Origin: Cupriavidus sp. YR651
GTDB lineage: Bacteria > Pseudomonadota > Gammaproteobacteria > Burkholderiales > Burkholderiaceae
Reading direction: 5' to 3'
NCBI RefSeq assembly: GCF_900101625.1
Contig: NZ_FMYZ01000001.1
Location: 1,024,304 to 1,088,303, forward strand
DNA length: 64,000 bases
Position numbers and translations under genes: made by a program. Shown here piece after piece: positions 43,425 through 52,486 of this stretch. Position 1 is the stretch's first letter. Each line of letters begins with the position of its first letter. The notes under the pieces were generated by a model that did no database searches, was not told the DNA's origin, and worked only from the letters and a program-made list of their open reading frames with translations.

Positions 43425-44147
43425 TCACACGAGTTCCGCCTCAGCGAGAAGAGCACAGCTTAATTCGGGATAGTTGACCCCCAGCTGACACAACGCCTGC
43501 GTGATCGCCGGACTCAACTCCAATGCCTGGAGCTGGGCCGTCGTAAACGGCTTCAGGAAGATGCCTTCAATACTTCGCACACTGTAGCCGGCCGCCTCCA
43601 GTTGCTCATGCAACGTCGACTTCGAGTATTGGCGCAAGTGTCCAAGCTCGATATCTCCCTGACCAAGACTCATCATGTCGTCCAGCAATCCGGCCAAGTG
43701 GCCTAGTTGGCGATGCATGGATTCGCCGTTCGGCACCGCCACGAAACAGCGTCCGCCTGGCGCGAGAAAACGCTTGAAACGCCGCAAAATCAGGTCCGGA
43801 TCAGCCACGTGCTCGAGCACAAATCCCATGACAATGACGTCGAATCGCTCGTCCGTCTGAAACGATTCAAAATAGGACTCGACGATCTGCGCCGCACAAT
43901 CCGGATGCTCGCTGCGGAATTTCTCAATGATCGCCGCAGAACCATCTACTACAACAGTTCGAGAGAAATGCCGGGCGAAACGCTGTGTCGAATACCCATG
44001 ACCAACGCCAAGTTCAAGAACGCTTGCCGATAGTGCCGTTCTTTCGATAATGCGCCGCGGATACCAGTTCAGCAGGATGTCATTGTCGAACGAGTAGGCG
44101 AATCCCTCACCATAGGCGGAAATGAATGAATCGAGTTGATCAGCCAT
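43425..44147 (-). CDS. Class I SAM-dependent methyltransferase (first in module)
   Basis: 240 residues from the ATG at 44147; an ATG at 44168 would overlap the GT2 gene by 29 bases. SAM loop VLELGVGHGYSTQRFARHF at about residues 46-64, DVIVMGFVLEHVADPDLIL, and GRCFVAVPNGESMHRQLG. The C-terminal part (LSPAITQALCQLGVNYPE) is not like the second methyltransferase, so these are not recent duplicates. A sugar or amino-sugar methylation role is inferred from the neighbours. Overlaps the GT2 gene by eight bases. Confidence 0.8.
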   Translation of the reverse strand: MADQLDSFISAYGEGFAYSFDNDILLNWYPRRIIERTALSASVLELGVGHGYSTQRFARHFSRTVVVDGSAAIIEKFRSEHPDCAAQIVESYFESFQTDERFDVIVMGFVLEHVADPDLILRRFKRFLAPGGRCFVAVPNGESMHRQLGHLAGLLDDMMSLGQGDIELGHLRQYSKSTLHEQLEAAGYSVRSIEGIFLKPFTTAQLQALELSPAITQALCQLGVNYPELSCALLAEAELV

Positions 44148-45081
44148 GGGCAGAGTTTCGGACGACATTGCGAACGATATAGAGGGGACGACGTTTGACT
44201 TCCTGGAAGATCTTGGCCACGTACAGGCCAATCACTCCCAGCACCAGAATCATCGTTCCACTGAGAAACCAGATCGACAGCATGAGCGAGGCAAACCCCG
44301 ACAAGACGGTCTCCGGTGCCAATACCTTGCGCACCAGCAACGCAATGCCGACACCAAGAGAACCAAGCCAGATCAGCAATCCCATAAGAAAGATTGCTGT
44401 CAATGGCGCGACACTGAATGAGGAAAACGAGTCTGCAACCTGCACCAGCTTGCGCGTCAGGCTGTAACTCGAAGCTTGCGACGTGGGCCGCTCGCTCTTC
44501 ACCAACAGCAGTTCCTCCTGCCTGAAACCGGTCCACGCAAATACGCCAGCAAGATAGAGCACGCGATCCTCAACTTGTAGCAAAGCGTCGACATACTCGC
44601 GAGTCATCAGGCGGCAGGTCATCGGATTGCGACCAATGCGTACTGTCGAGAAGGCATTCAGGGCACGCCAGAACAGCGCGCCAAACAAGTTCGACAAGAG
44701 GCCCGCGGTGCGCTCACGCTGCACACCGTAAACCACGTCTGCCCGGGTCCGGTCCATCTGTTGGGCAAACATCTCCAGCCATTCAGGTTGCTCTTCCAGG
44801 TCGGCGTCGATCAGGAAGACGCGCTCTCCACGTGCATGACTGAGACCCGCCACGATGGCTGCGTGATGACCGAAATTGCGCGACAGGTCGACGACCGATA
44901 CCCTGACATCCGCAGCAGCAAGCGCGCTGGCACGAGCGAGAGAATCGTCCGGCGAGCCGTCGTTGACGAAAACGATCTCGTAGTCATCTGCTATCTGGCT
45001 TGCGGCGGCCGTAACGCGTGCATACAACTGATCGATGAACGGCGCAGAGCGATATAGCGTGGAGACGATCGACAGCTTCAT
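44140..45081 (-). CDS. Glycosyltransferase family 2, GtrB/ArnC/DPM1-like
   Basis: 313 residues from the ATG at 45081, in an ATGA overlap with the WbqC-like gene; the frame opens further upstream inside it. GT-A fold: [26 protein letters not shown], and the metal-binding [13 protein letters not shown] at about residues 97-109. Two C-terminal membrane helices (about 235-260 and 268-292) end in the basic tail [13 protein letters not shown]. This layout is that of ArnC, GtrB and bacterial dolichol-phosphate-mannose synthase-like enzymes, which transfer a sugar to undecaprenyl phosphate with release of the nucleotide diphosphate. The predicted donor is a dTDP or UDP deoxy-amino sugar. Confidence 0.88.
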   Translation of the reverse strand: MKLSIVSTLYRSAPFIDQLYARVTAAASQIADDYEIVFVNDGSPDDSLARASALAAADVRVSVVDLSRNFGHHAAIVAGLSHARGERVFLIDADLEEQPEWLEMFAQQMDRTRADVVYGVQRERTAGLLSNLFGALFWRALNAFSTVRIGRNPMTCRLMTREYVDALLQVEDRVLYLAGVFAWTGFRQEELLLVKSERPTSQASSYSLTRKLVQVADSFSSFSVAPLTAIFLMGLLIWLGSLGVGIALLVRKVLAPETVLSGFASLMLSIWFLSGTMILVLGVIGLYVAKIFQEVKRRPLYIVRNVVRNSAHG

Positions 45082-45776
45082 TTGTTTACGTGCTTCAAAT
45101 AGCGCGGGGCATCTTGGCCGCAGTTGAAAATCAGATCGAGGACGCTGACGGCGTGCTCGAATTCTCCCCATAGCTGCGGATAAGGTTGGTAGCCCGAATA
45201 GTCGAACCAAGTGACCTTGATACCCCGCCGTTCAAACTGGGCGACATCCAGATAGTCTCGAGCCGCAGGTCCCGATACATACTCCGTTGCATTGGCCTGA
45301 GCGCAAATTTCCACAAGCCGCTCGGACCGGTCGCCGATCAGCTCATATTCCGTTGAATCGGTGAGCCGGGTATTGATGCCAAGCTCGGCACAACACCAAC
45401 CGAGCATGGAGCGGTTCAGCCCGGACAGGTGTGTCTGACTGGAGAGTTCGCAATAGAACGACTCCAGCCGCGGTGCGATCTGCCGGAAGCAAGGTGCCTG
45501 TCGGTAGTTTTGCAGGAGAACCTGCCAATGTGCACGAGCCCAATGCGCATCATCGATCTGCGTCTCGGCGATGGTCTGGCCAAACCGGCCGCCTGTCTTC
45601 ACCGGCACCGTCAGCCAGCGCAACCCTTGCGCGGTCTTGATCCGGTTACGATTGCGCCAGTCGTTCTTCGTGTACTGGACACTATCGTACAGGACGAACT
45701 CGTCGACCGACGCGATCATGTCGAAATAGCCCTTCCAAGGGATATAGTTCGACTGGACGATGGCAAGCTTTTTCAT
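45078..45776 (-). CDS. WbqC-like family protein
   Basis: 232 residues. [20 protein letters not shown] at the start, [21 protein letters not shown], and [13 protein letters not shown]-like [15 protein letters not shown] at about 165-180 are the diagnostic segments of the WbqC family (PF08889). The family is seen in O-antigen and other glycan clusters, commonly near DegT aminotransferases. Its reaction is, to my knowledge, not settled; a role in acylating an amino sugar is a guess from context. Cytoplasmic, no signal or membrane helix. Fifteen bp after rfbC. Confidence 0.88.
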   Translation of the reverse strand: MKKLAIVQSNYIPWKGYFDMIASVDEFVLYDSVQYTKNDWRNRNRIKTAQGLRWLTVPVKTGGRFGQTIAETQIDDAHWARAHWQVLLQNYRQAPCFRQIAPRLESFYCELSSQTHLSGLNRSMLGWCCAELGINTRLTDSTEYELIGDRSERLVEICAQANATEYVSGPAARDYLDVAQFERRGIKVTWFDYSGYQPYPQLWGEFEHAVSVLDLIFNCGQDAPRYLKHVNK

Positions 45777-45791
45777 GGCGTCACGATACGT

Positions 45792-46337
45792 CTACTCATA
45801 CAACTCGGCGTCTCGCAGCAGACTGCCCGCCTGATCCCGCGCAGACATGACCAGACCTTCGCGAATCGGCCAATCGATGCCCAGCGCGGCATCGCTCCAT
45901 AACAGCACACGCTCCGCCTCCGGGAAGCGATGGTCCGTCGTTTTGTAAATCACTTCGGCATAATCAGAGAGCACAAGGAATCCATGGGCGAATCCTTCCG
46001 GCACCCACGTCATGGCCATGTTCCGGGACGAAAGCAGATGGCCCACCCATTTACCGAAAGTCGGTGAGGATGTACGCAGATCCACCGCGACATCGAAGAT
46101 TTCGCCCGCGACGACGCGCACCAGCTTTTCCTGGGGACGCTGGATCTGATAATGAAGCCCGCGCAAAACGCGCCGGTCCGAACGCGAGTGATTATCCTGC
46201 ACAAAAGTAACATCGCGCCCGACTGCCGCGGCAAACGTCTGGCGATTGTAGCTTTCGAGAAAATATCCCCGCGCGTCCTGGTGCACGACAGGCTGCAAAA
46301 GCAAAACCTCCGGGATAGCGGTACGCACTACGTTCAT
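45792..46337 (-). CDS. rfbC: dTDP-4-dehydrorhamnose 3,5-epimerase
   Basis: 181 residues, standard length. Cupin-fold RmlC with [32 protein letters not shown] (substrate-binding Arg/His) and the base-bearing [18 protein letters not shown]. Performs the third step of dTDP-L-rhamnose synthesis. ATGA overlap with rfbA. Confidence 0.97.
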   Translation of the reverse strand: MNVVRTAIPEVLLLQPVVHQDARGYFLESYNRQTFAAAVGRDVTFVQDNHSRSDRRVLRGLHYQIQRPQEKLVRVVAGEIFDVAVDLRTSSPTFGKWVGHLLSSRNMAMTWVPEGFAHGFLVLSDYAEVIYKTTDHRFPEAERVLLWSDAALGIDWPIREGLVMSARDQAGSLLRDAELYE

Positions 46338-47215
46338 GATTCTGCCTCGGCAAGCAATCCAAGGAGATAGCGCCCATAGGTATTCTTGCGCAACGGCTCG
46401 GCCAGAACCATCAATTCTTCCTTGCTAATCCAGCCAAATCGCCACGCAATTTCCTCGGGGCAACACACCTTCTGCCCCTGGCGATGTTCGATCGTCTGAA
46501 TGAACTGGCTAGCCTCCAGCATCGATTCATGCGTGCCGGTATCGAGCCAGGCGTAGCCGCGACTCATTACCTCGACATTGAGGCTGCCTTGCTGCAGGTA
46601 CCAGGAGTTGACGTCGGTAATTTCGAGTTCGCCTCGCGCAGATGGTCGAACTGATTTTGCGACTTCGACGACATCGCTGTCATAGAAATACAGGCCGGTC
46701 ACCGCATAGTTGGACTTTGGCACGACCGGCTTCTCTTCCAGCTTGACGGCACGCCCCTGGCTGTCGAACTGGACCACGCCATACCGCTCCGGGTCCTGAA
46801 CACGATATGCAAAGGCAGTCGCCCCGTCCACACGCGCCGAAGCCCGCCTGAGCATCGCGACCAGATCATGGCCGTAAAAGATGTTATCCCCCAGAACGAG
46901 CGTCGAAGGCGCGCCCCCGAGAAACGACTCGCCAATCAGGAATGCCTGCGCCAGACCGTCCGGGCTCGGCTGCTCCGCATAGGAGAGATTGATGCCCCAC
47001 TGCTCGCCGGAGCCAAGCAACTGCGCAAAGCGCGGCGTATCGTGCGGCGTGGAAATGATGAGGATGTCACGAATACCAGCCAGCATCAGTGTGCTTAGCG
47101 GGTAGTAGATAAGCGGCTTGTCGTAGATCGGCAGCAGCTGCTTGGAAACGGCAAGCGTGGCGGGATACAGCCGCGTGCCCGAGCCTCCTGCCAGGATAAT
47201 GCCCTTGCGTGTCAT
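46334..47215 (-). CDS. rfbA: Glucose-1-phosphate thymidylyltransferase
   Basis: 293 residues from the ATG at 47215. Rml[52 protein letters not shown] and [17 protein letters not shown]. Makes dTDP-glucose from glucose-1-phosphate and dTTP, feeding RmlB and, through it, both rhamnose and the WecE product. Typically inhibited by dTDP-L-rhamnose at an allosteric site. Overlaps rfbD by ATGA. Confidence 0.97.
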   Translation of the reverse strand: MTRKGIILAGGSGTRLYPATLAVSKQLLPIYDKPLIYYPLSTLMLAGIRDILIISTPHDTPRFAQLLGSGEQWGINLSYAEQPSPDGLAQAFLIGESFLGGAPSTLVLGDNIFYGHDLVAMLRRASARVDGATAFAYRVQDPERYGVVQFDSQGRAVKLEEKPVVPKSNYAVTGLYFYDSDVVEVAKSVRPSARGELEITDVNSWYLQQGSLNVEVMSRGYAWLDTGTHESMLEASQFIQTIEHRQGQKVCCPEEIAWRFGWISKEELMVLAEPLRKNTYGRYLLGLLAEAES

Positions 47216-48123
47216 GGCCTGTCGATAATAAGTTGTTCGAGAACCAGCCGGACACCGTCCTGCCAGGGCGGCATGCGAATGCCGAGGCCTTGCTCGATGC
47301 GACTGCAATCCAGTTGCGCGGAGGCGGGCCGTGGCGCCGCCATTGCATAGTCCGATGAAGCCACCTCTTCGATGGCATCACCCTGGGCGCGAACGTCGAC
47401 GCCAAGCGCGGCTGCAATACGAGTCACCTCGCGTGCATATGCATTCCAGGTTGTCTTGCCAGCGGCAGCGAGATGGTAGATGCCTCGACGCTCCGCAGTC
47501 CCGCCGCGCCGCTTCTCAAGGATGTACTCCCTGACGGCATGGGCGGTGACATCCGCGACAAGAGAAGCTGGCGTCGGCGCTCCGAACTGGTCAGAAACAA
47601 CTCGCAGACTGTCCCGCTGCCGCGCCTGGCGCAAGATCGTCTTAAGAAAGTTGTCCCCATGGGCACCGAATACCCAGCTGGTACGGAATATCAGGTGCGA
47701 GGCGTCGACGGCGACAATGGCTTCTTCCCCTGCACGCTTGCTCTTGCCATACACGGAGCACGGATTGCAGGCGTCGGATTCCGAATAGGGCCTGGACTGC
47801 AAGCCATCAAACACGTACTCGGTGGAGTAGTGAACCAGCAAGCTGCCGATTGCCCGGGCTTCCTGCGCCAGGATGGCCGGCGCCTCGGCGTTGACCGAGA
47901 AGGCAACGGTACTATCGGCCTCGGCCGCATCGACAGCCGTATAGGCCGCCGCGTTGACAATAATGCCCGGCCGCAAGCGCCGAACCACGTCCCTGATCTG
48001 CTCCGGCCGCGACATGTCGCAACTCGTACGATCGAGCGCCACTACCTCACCCAACGGTGCCAGACTGCGCCGGAGCTCAAAGCCGACCTGACCGTTGCGG
48101 CCCGTGATCAGAATGGGGACCAT
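47212..48123 (-). CDS. rfbD: dTDP-4-dehydrorhamnose reductase
   Basis: 303 residues from the ATG at 48123; an earlier ATG at 48138 lies inside rfbB. SDR fold: [40 protein letters not shown], and the catalytic [12 protein letters not shown]. Last step to dTDP-L-rhamnose, using NADPH. The overlap with rfbA and near-contact with rfbB show a single transcript in the order B-D-A-C. Confidence 0.96.
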   Translation of the reverse strand: MVPILITGRNGQVGFELRRSLAPLGEVVALDRTSCDMSRPEQIRDVVRRLRPGIIVNAAAYTAVDAAEADSTVAFSVNAEAPAILAQEARAIGSLLVHYSTEYVFDGLQSRPYSESDACNPCSVYGKSKRAGEEAIVAVDASHLIFRTSWVFGAHGDNFLKTILRQARQRDSLRVVSDQFGAPTPASLVADVTAHAVREYILEKRRGGTAERRGIYHLAAAGKTTWNAYAREVTRIAAALGVDVRAQGDAIEEVASSDYAMAAPRPASAQLDCSRIEQGLGIRMPPWQDGVRLVLEQLIIDRP

Positions 48124-48127
48124 GCTA

Positions 48128-49192
48128 TCAAGTCGCATACTGCGTCGCCATCCAATTGCGGTACTCACCGGACATCACATCCTGCACCCATGGCTGGTTG
48201 TCGAGGTACCACTGCGCGGTCATACGCAAGCCGGACTCGAAGGTTTCGGCAGGCATCCAACCGAGTTCGCGCTCAAGCTTGCCAGCATCGATGGCGTAAC
48301 GCCGGTCGTGGCCCGGACGGTCCTTCACAAACGCTATCTGCTCGCGGTACGAGCCGCTGACTTTCGGCCTTAACTCGTCGAGCAGATCGCAGAGAGCGTG
48401 CACCACATCCAGATTGGTTTTCTCGTTCCAACCGCCGACGTTGTATGTTTCGCCAAGGCGACCACGGGCCAGCACTTCACGAATGGCACTGCAGTGATCA
48501 CCGACATAGAGCCAGTCGCGCACGTTCTGGCCGTCCCCATAAACCGGCAGGGGCTTGCCAGCGAGCGCGTTGGCGATCATCAGCGGGATCAGCTTCTCCG
48601 GAAATTGAAACGGCCCGTAGTTGTTGGAGCAGTTCGTGGTCAGAACGGGCAAGCCATAGGTATGGTGGTAGGCGCGGACCAGATGATCCGATGCGGCCTT
48701 GGATGCGGCGTAGGGACTGTTCGGCGCGTAGGGCGTAGTTTCGGAGAATTGCGGGTCCTGCGATCCAAGTGAACCGTAGACTTCGTCGGTGGAAACATGC
48801 AGGAAGCGAAAATCTGTTCTGGACGAATCGTCCAGCGTGGCCCAGTACGCGCGCACGGCTTCCAGCAGTGCGAAAGTCCCGACAACGTTGGTTTGAATAA
48901 ACTCGGCCGGACCGTGGATGGAGCGATCCACGTGGCTCTCCGCGGCAAAATGAATCACGGCGCGCGGTTTGTACTGTCTTAGCAGATGATCCAGCCCAGA
49001 CCGATCGCAAATATCGGTTTGCGAGAAGATGTGACGGTTATCGCCCTCAAGCGAGGCCAGCGTCTTGAGATTTCCGGCGTACGTCAGCTTATCGACATTG
49101 ACAATGCTGTCCGCACCGGACTGAGCGAGCCAGCCAAGTACAAAATTGGCGCCGATGAAACCCGCCCCGCCAGTGACCAGAATGTGCGCCAA
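48128..49192 (-). CDS. rfbB: dTDP-glucose 4,6-dehydratase
   Basis: 354 residues from a TTG at 49192, chosen because GGAG lies 8 bases upstream and the family's N-terminus ([15 protein letters not shown]) begins right there; the frame is open to 49333 but that part does not look coding. [14 protein letters not shown], the catalytic SDR segment [17 protein letters not shown] and [17 protein letters not shown] fit RmlB. Makes dTDP-4-keto-6-deoxyglucose, the branch point for rhamnose and Fuc4N. First gene of the minus-strand polysaccharide block, divergent from apaH. Confidence 0.96.
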   Translation of the reverse strand: MAHILVTGGAGFIGANFVLGWLAQSGADSIVNVDKLTYAGNLKTLASLEGDNRHIFSQTDICDRSGLDHLLRQYKPRAVIHFAAESHVDRSIHGPAEFIQTNVVGTFALLEAVRAYWATLDDSSRTDFRFLHVSTDEVYGSLGSQDPQFSETTPYAPNSPYAASKAASDHLVRAYHHTYGLPVLTTNCSNNYGPFQFPEKLIPLMIANALAGKPLPVYGDGQNVRDWLYVGDHCSAIREVLARGRLGETYNVGGWNEKTNLDVVHALCDLLDELRPKVSGSYREQIAFVKDRPGHDRRYAIDAGKLERELGWMPAETFESGLRMTAQWYLDNQPWVQDVMSGEYRNWMATQYAT

Positions 49193-49442
49193 AATGCTAG
49201 CTCCGCTGCCTTCGATATTCGTGTAATCGACAAAAGTCTCCCCCCTCCCTGTTGGTTTAGGCAGGAGGATTCTTAAGTCCTTGTGGAAGTGGCGGTATTC
49301 TATCTGACCCCGGGCCCGTCCTCGGAGCATCATCCGTTTTTCGTAGCACCTTGTAACTATTTGCCAGATCGGCCATGTAAAGAAGCAGGCACGAGAAAGG
49401 GCCGTCTGGCGTTTTCAGCTCGCATAATCCGGCAATTACCCG
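49193..49442. promoter_or_regulatory. Divergent regulatory gap between rfbB and apaH
   Basis: 250 bp that must hold the promoters of the 25-kb minus-strand block and of apaH. A G-rich Shine-Dalgarno-like run lies at 49239-49250 on the minus strand, about 47 bases before the rfbB TTG. I found neither an ops/JUMPstart element nor a clear sigma70 pair. Confidence 0.4.
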
Positions 49443-50291
49443 ATGGCTGTTGCTCAATCAAAAACTAACACTTCCGTCGCCATAGGCGACCTCCAGGGCT
49501 GCGCCCCATCGCTCCAGGACCTCCTCGGTCAGTTGCCCCTCACTGCCCCAATTCGCTTCGTTGGCGATCTGGTCAACCGCGGTCCGGCGTCTCTCGAAAC
49601 GCTACGGCTGGTGAAAGCCATGGGCGCTCGCGCCCGCACCGTCCTTGGCAACCACGACATCCACCTTCTTGCCGTCGCCGCCGGCGTCCGAAAGAAGAGC
49701 AAAGCCGACACGCTCGAAGCCATCCTTGACGCCCCCGATTGTGATAATTTAGTCACTTGGCTGCGCCACCAGCCGCTGGCAATCCTGGAAGAAAACTTCC
49801 TGATCGTTCATGCCGGAGTTCTGCCCCAATGGACCGCGCAGCAGGTCATCGCGCTGGCCCGCGAAGTCGAAGCCGAGCTTCAGGGACCGAATTGGCAAGA
49901 GTTCCTCGCCAATGTTTTCGGCAATGCCGCCAATCACTGGGACGAAAAACTCACAGGCATTGATCGCCACCGTGTGGTCGTCAATGCACTCACCCGTCTA
50001 CGCTATTGCACAGCCGAGGGCGTGATGGACCTGAAAGCCAAGGAAGGTCTGGGCAGCGCGCCAGCCGGGGTCATGCCTTGGTTCGACGTACCCGGCCGCC
50101 GCACCGCCGACGTCACCGTTGTGTGTGGCCATTGGTCGACGCTCGGCCTTGTCATGCGCTCCAATCTAATGGCGCTGGATACCGGTTGCGTCTGGGGCGG
50201 GCAATTGACCGCCGCCCGTCTGGCGCGTGACCCTGCAGAGCGCACCCTGATCCAGGTCGATTGCCCGCAGTACTGTGACCCGCTGGCCTGA
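49443..50291 (+). CDS. apaH: Symmetrical bis(5'-nucleosyl)-tetraphosphatase
   Basis: 282 residues, as in E. coli ApaH. PP2A-like metal motifs: SVAIGDLQGCAPSL (GDxxG), RFVGDLVNRGPASLET (GDxVxRG), VLGNHDIHLLA, VHAGVLPQWT and CGHWSTLG. Splits Ap4A and related Np4N caps into two ADP, affecting stress signalling and mRNA 5' ends. Here it is a single gene, not with ksgA/apaG as in enteric bacteria, lying divergent from the rml genes. Confidence 0.96.
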   Translation: MAVAQSKTNTSVAIGDLQGCAPSLQDLLGQLPLTAPIRFVGDLVNRGPASLETLRLVKAMGARARTVLGNHDIHLLAVAAGVRKKSKADTLEAILDAPDCDNLVTWLRHQPLAILEENFLIVHAGVLPQWTAQQVIALAREVEAELQGPNWQEFLANVFGNAANHWDEKLTGIDRHRVVVNALTRLRYCTAEGVMDLKAKEGLGSAPAGVMPWFDVPGRRTADVTVVCGHWSTLGLVMRSNLMALDTGCVWGGQLTAARLARDPAERTLIQVDCPQYCDPLA

Positions 50292-50300
50292 ATCCGACAG

Positions 50301-50316
50301 CCCCGCGTCGGCGGGG
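50301..50316. other. Small hairpin between convergent apaH and the acyltransferase gene
   Basis: CCCCGC-GTCG-GCGGGG, a perfect 6-bp GC stem with a tetraloop, in the 37-bp gap. Without a T tract it is at best a weak terminator. Confidence 0.3.
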
Positions 50317-50328
50317 AGGACTTGGGCG

Positions 50329-51138
50329 TCAGGACGTGGCAGCCGTGGCCGCCGACAGATTCGGTTGATGTAACCGCTCGGCCACATCCCCCGCTGCTTC
50401 ATGCGCCCCCTGACGAAGGTGAACCACCACTTCCCTCGCCGACTCTGCCAGCTCACGTCGGCTTGTGGAAGCCGCCCGCAGCTGCGGCCCCAGCGTCAGC
50501 CTTGCCTTGATCGGCGGTGCCTGCAGGATCATGTCGAGCGATTGCAACAGTGACAGGTCGCCGATATACGCCGGCGCCACGGTCGGCTTGCCCGTGGCCG
50601 CATCCAGGTAAGTCAGCCCTGCAGGCTGGACCGGCAATCCACCCGCCACCGGCGCCTGCATCAGATTCGCATGGAAAGGCAGCACCTCGCTGCCATCGGT
50701 CGTGGTGCCCTCGGGAAACACGCACACCAGATCGCCCTGCTGCATGACTTCCGTGATGTGGTGCAGCACCCGATGTGCGTCACGCTTCCGGCCGCGCTCG
50801 ATGAAGATCGTGCCGGTCTTGTCGCAAAGCCAGCCGACGATCGGCCAGCTGCGGATTTCCGACTTCGCCACAAAGCGCACCGGCTGCCAGCTGTGGATCA
50901 CGTAGATGTCGAGCCACGAGATATGGTTCGACACCAGCATCGCGCCTTGCGGTACCGCCTGCCCGGGTGCCAGGCCCTGGACCTCGACCTCAATGCGGCA
51001 GATGGCCAGCAGCTTGCGCGACCAGCCGCGGATCAGGCGCTCGCGCAGGTGAGCGCTCGCCCACGGGAAAACCGTTGCGCACACGAGCATCCCGCGCAAC
51101 AGATGACACCCAAGCCGCGCCTTGCGTAACCAGATCAT
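50329..51138 (-). CDS. Lysophospholipid / 1-acyl-glycerol-3-phosphate acyltransferase family protein
   Basis: 269 residues. PlsC-like: an N-terminal membrane helix, the catalytic HX4D in SNHISWLDIYV at about residues 70-80, then FVAKSEIRSWPIVGW, GTIFIERGRKRDAHRV and CVFPEGTTTDG, which are motifs II and III. C-terminal 40 residues are Glu/Arg/His-rich. It would acylate lysophospholipid in the inner membrane; some relatives act on ornithine lipids (OlsA), so the exact substrate is open. Last gene of the minus-strand run after pyrX (29-bp gap). Confidence 0.9.
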   Translation of the reverse strand: MIWLRKARLGCHLLRGMLVCATVFPWASAHLRERLIRGWSRKLLAICRIEVEVQGLAPGQAVPQGAMLVSNHISWLDIYVIHSWQPVRFVAKSEIRSWPIVGWLCDKTGTIFIERGRKRDAHRVLHHITEVMQQGDLVCVFPEGTTTDGSEVLPFHANLMQAPVAGGLPVQPAGLTYLDAATGKPTVAPAYIGDLSLLQSLDMILQAPPIKARLTLGPQLRAASTSRRELAESAREVVVHLRQGAHEAAGDVAERLHQPNLSAATAATS

Positions 51139-51167
51139 GTCCTAGCCCCTGGGATTCGCCGCGAGAA

Positions 51168-52442
51168 TCAGCGCTGCTCGTGCACAACCTGGCCACCGAC
51201 CAGCGTCATGCGCACGCGCCCTTCCATCTCGTAGCCGAGCCATGGCGAATTCTTGCCCTGACTCTTCAGCGCGCTGCGTTCCACCTTCCAGATCTGCTTC
51301 GGATCGAACACGCAAACATCAGCGGCATTGCCGGTGGTCAGCGTGCCGGCGGCGAGGCCGATCACGCGGGCCGGATCGCTCGTGATGCGCCCCAGCGCCT
51401 TGACCAGCGGCACCTTGTGTTCGGCGGCCCAGCGCAGCGTCAGCGGCAGCAGCAACTCCAGGCCCGTCGCGCCCGGCGACGCCTCGTCGAACGGCAGCAG
51501 TTTCTCGTCGTCATCCACCGGCGTGTGGTCGGAGCACAAGGCATCGATGGTGCCATCGGCCAGCGCCGCGATGATCGCATCGCGGTCGCGCGTGCCACGC
51601 AGCGGCGGCGTAAAGCGCATCTGGCTGTTGAAGAAGCCGATGTCCACGTCGGTCAGCGATACGTGGTGGATGTTGACGTCGCAGGTCACGGGCAGGCCTT
51701 CGCGGCGTGCCTGGCGCACCAGTTCCAGCCCGGCCGCCGACGACAGCCGGCACAGGTGCACGCGCGCGCCGGTCGTGCGCATCAACTCGAAGATCGTGTG
51801 CAGGCGCACGGTCTCGGCGATGACGGACACGCCGGACAGGCCCAGCCGCGACGCCACCGCGCCGCTGGCGGCCACGCCGCCGCCCAGGAACGGGTCCTCG
51901 GGGCGCAGCCAGAGCGTGTAGCCGAAGGTCTGCGCATACTGCATCGAACGCAGCAGCACCTGGGTGTTCTTGATCGGCACCTCGGCCTGGCTGAAGCCGA
52001 CGCAGCCGGCCTCGGTCAGCTGGCCCATCTCGGTCAGGGCTTCGCCCTTCAGCCCGACGGTCAGCGCGCCCAGCGGGTAGACGTGCGTCTGGTTCAGCGT
52101 GCGGGCGCGGAACTTGAGCATCTCGACCAAACCCGGCTCGTCGAGCACGGGGTCCGTATCGGGCGGGCACACCAGGCTGGTCACGCCGCCGGCGGTGGCC
52201 GCGGCCACCTCGGATTCCAGCGTGGCCTTGTACTCGTAGCCCGGCTCGCGCAGGCGCGCGGACAGGTCGACCAGGCCCGGGCAGACGATCAGGCCCTTCG
52301 CATCGATAGTCTTGTTGGCGTTGAAGTCAGCGGGCGCGCGGCCCACGCCGACGACCTTGCCGGCGGCGATAAACAGGTCCTGTTCGGCGTCGAGATTCGC
52401 GGCCGGATCGATCAGGCGGCCACCCTGGATGTGAATCTTCAT
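51168..52442 (-). CDS. pyrX: Dihydroorotase-like protein, catalytically inactive (PyrX/PyrC')
   Basis: 424 residues with the amidohydrolase fold, but the metal-binding HxH that follows the GxxDxHxH sequence in active enzymes is replaced: PGLVDLSARLREPG has Ser and Arg where His should stand. The conserved KTDH-like site reads SDHTPVDDDE. This matches the inactive DHOase subunit known in pseudomonads, which does not hydrolyse dihydroorotate but is needed to assemble the aspartate carbamoyltransferase dodecamer with PyrB. A separate true pyrC must exist elsewhere. Directly downstream of pyrB (44-bp gap). Confidence 0.92.
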   Translation of the reverse strand: MKIHIQGGRLIDPAANLDAEQDLFIAAGKVVGVGRAPADFNANKTIDAKGLIVCPGLVDLSARLREPGYEYKATLESEVAAATAGGVTSLVCPPDTDPVLDEPGLVEMLKFRARTLNQTHVYPLGALTVGLKGEALTEMGQLTEAGCVGFSQAEVPIKNTQVLLRSMQYAQTFGYTLWLRPEDPFLGGGVAASGAVASRLGLSGVSVIAETVRLHTIFELMRTTGARVHLCRLSSAAGLELVRQARREGLPVTCDVNIHHVSLTDVDIGFFNSQMRFTPPLRGTRDRDAIIAALADGTIDALCSDHTPVDDDEKLLPFDEASPGATGLELLLPLTLRWAAEHKVPLVKALGRITSDPARVIGLAAGTLTTGNAADVCVFDPKQIWKVERSALKSQGKNSPWLGYEMEGRVRMTLVGGQVVHEQR

Positions 52443-52486
52443 CTGTAGTTCGCTTGAAGTCTGTTCAGTTTTATTCGGGTGCCGCC

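Noticed and set aside
49193-49442. ops/JUMPstart element upstream of the O-antigen block
   Set aside because: The GGCGGTAGCG core is not present in the correct strand; a GGCGGTATT on the plus strand points the wrong way and does not match.
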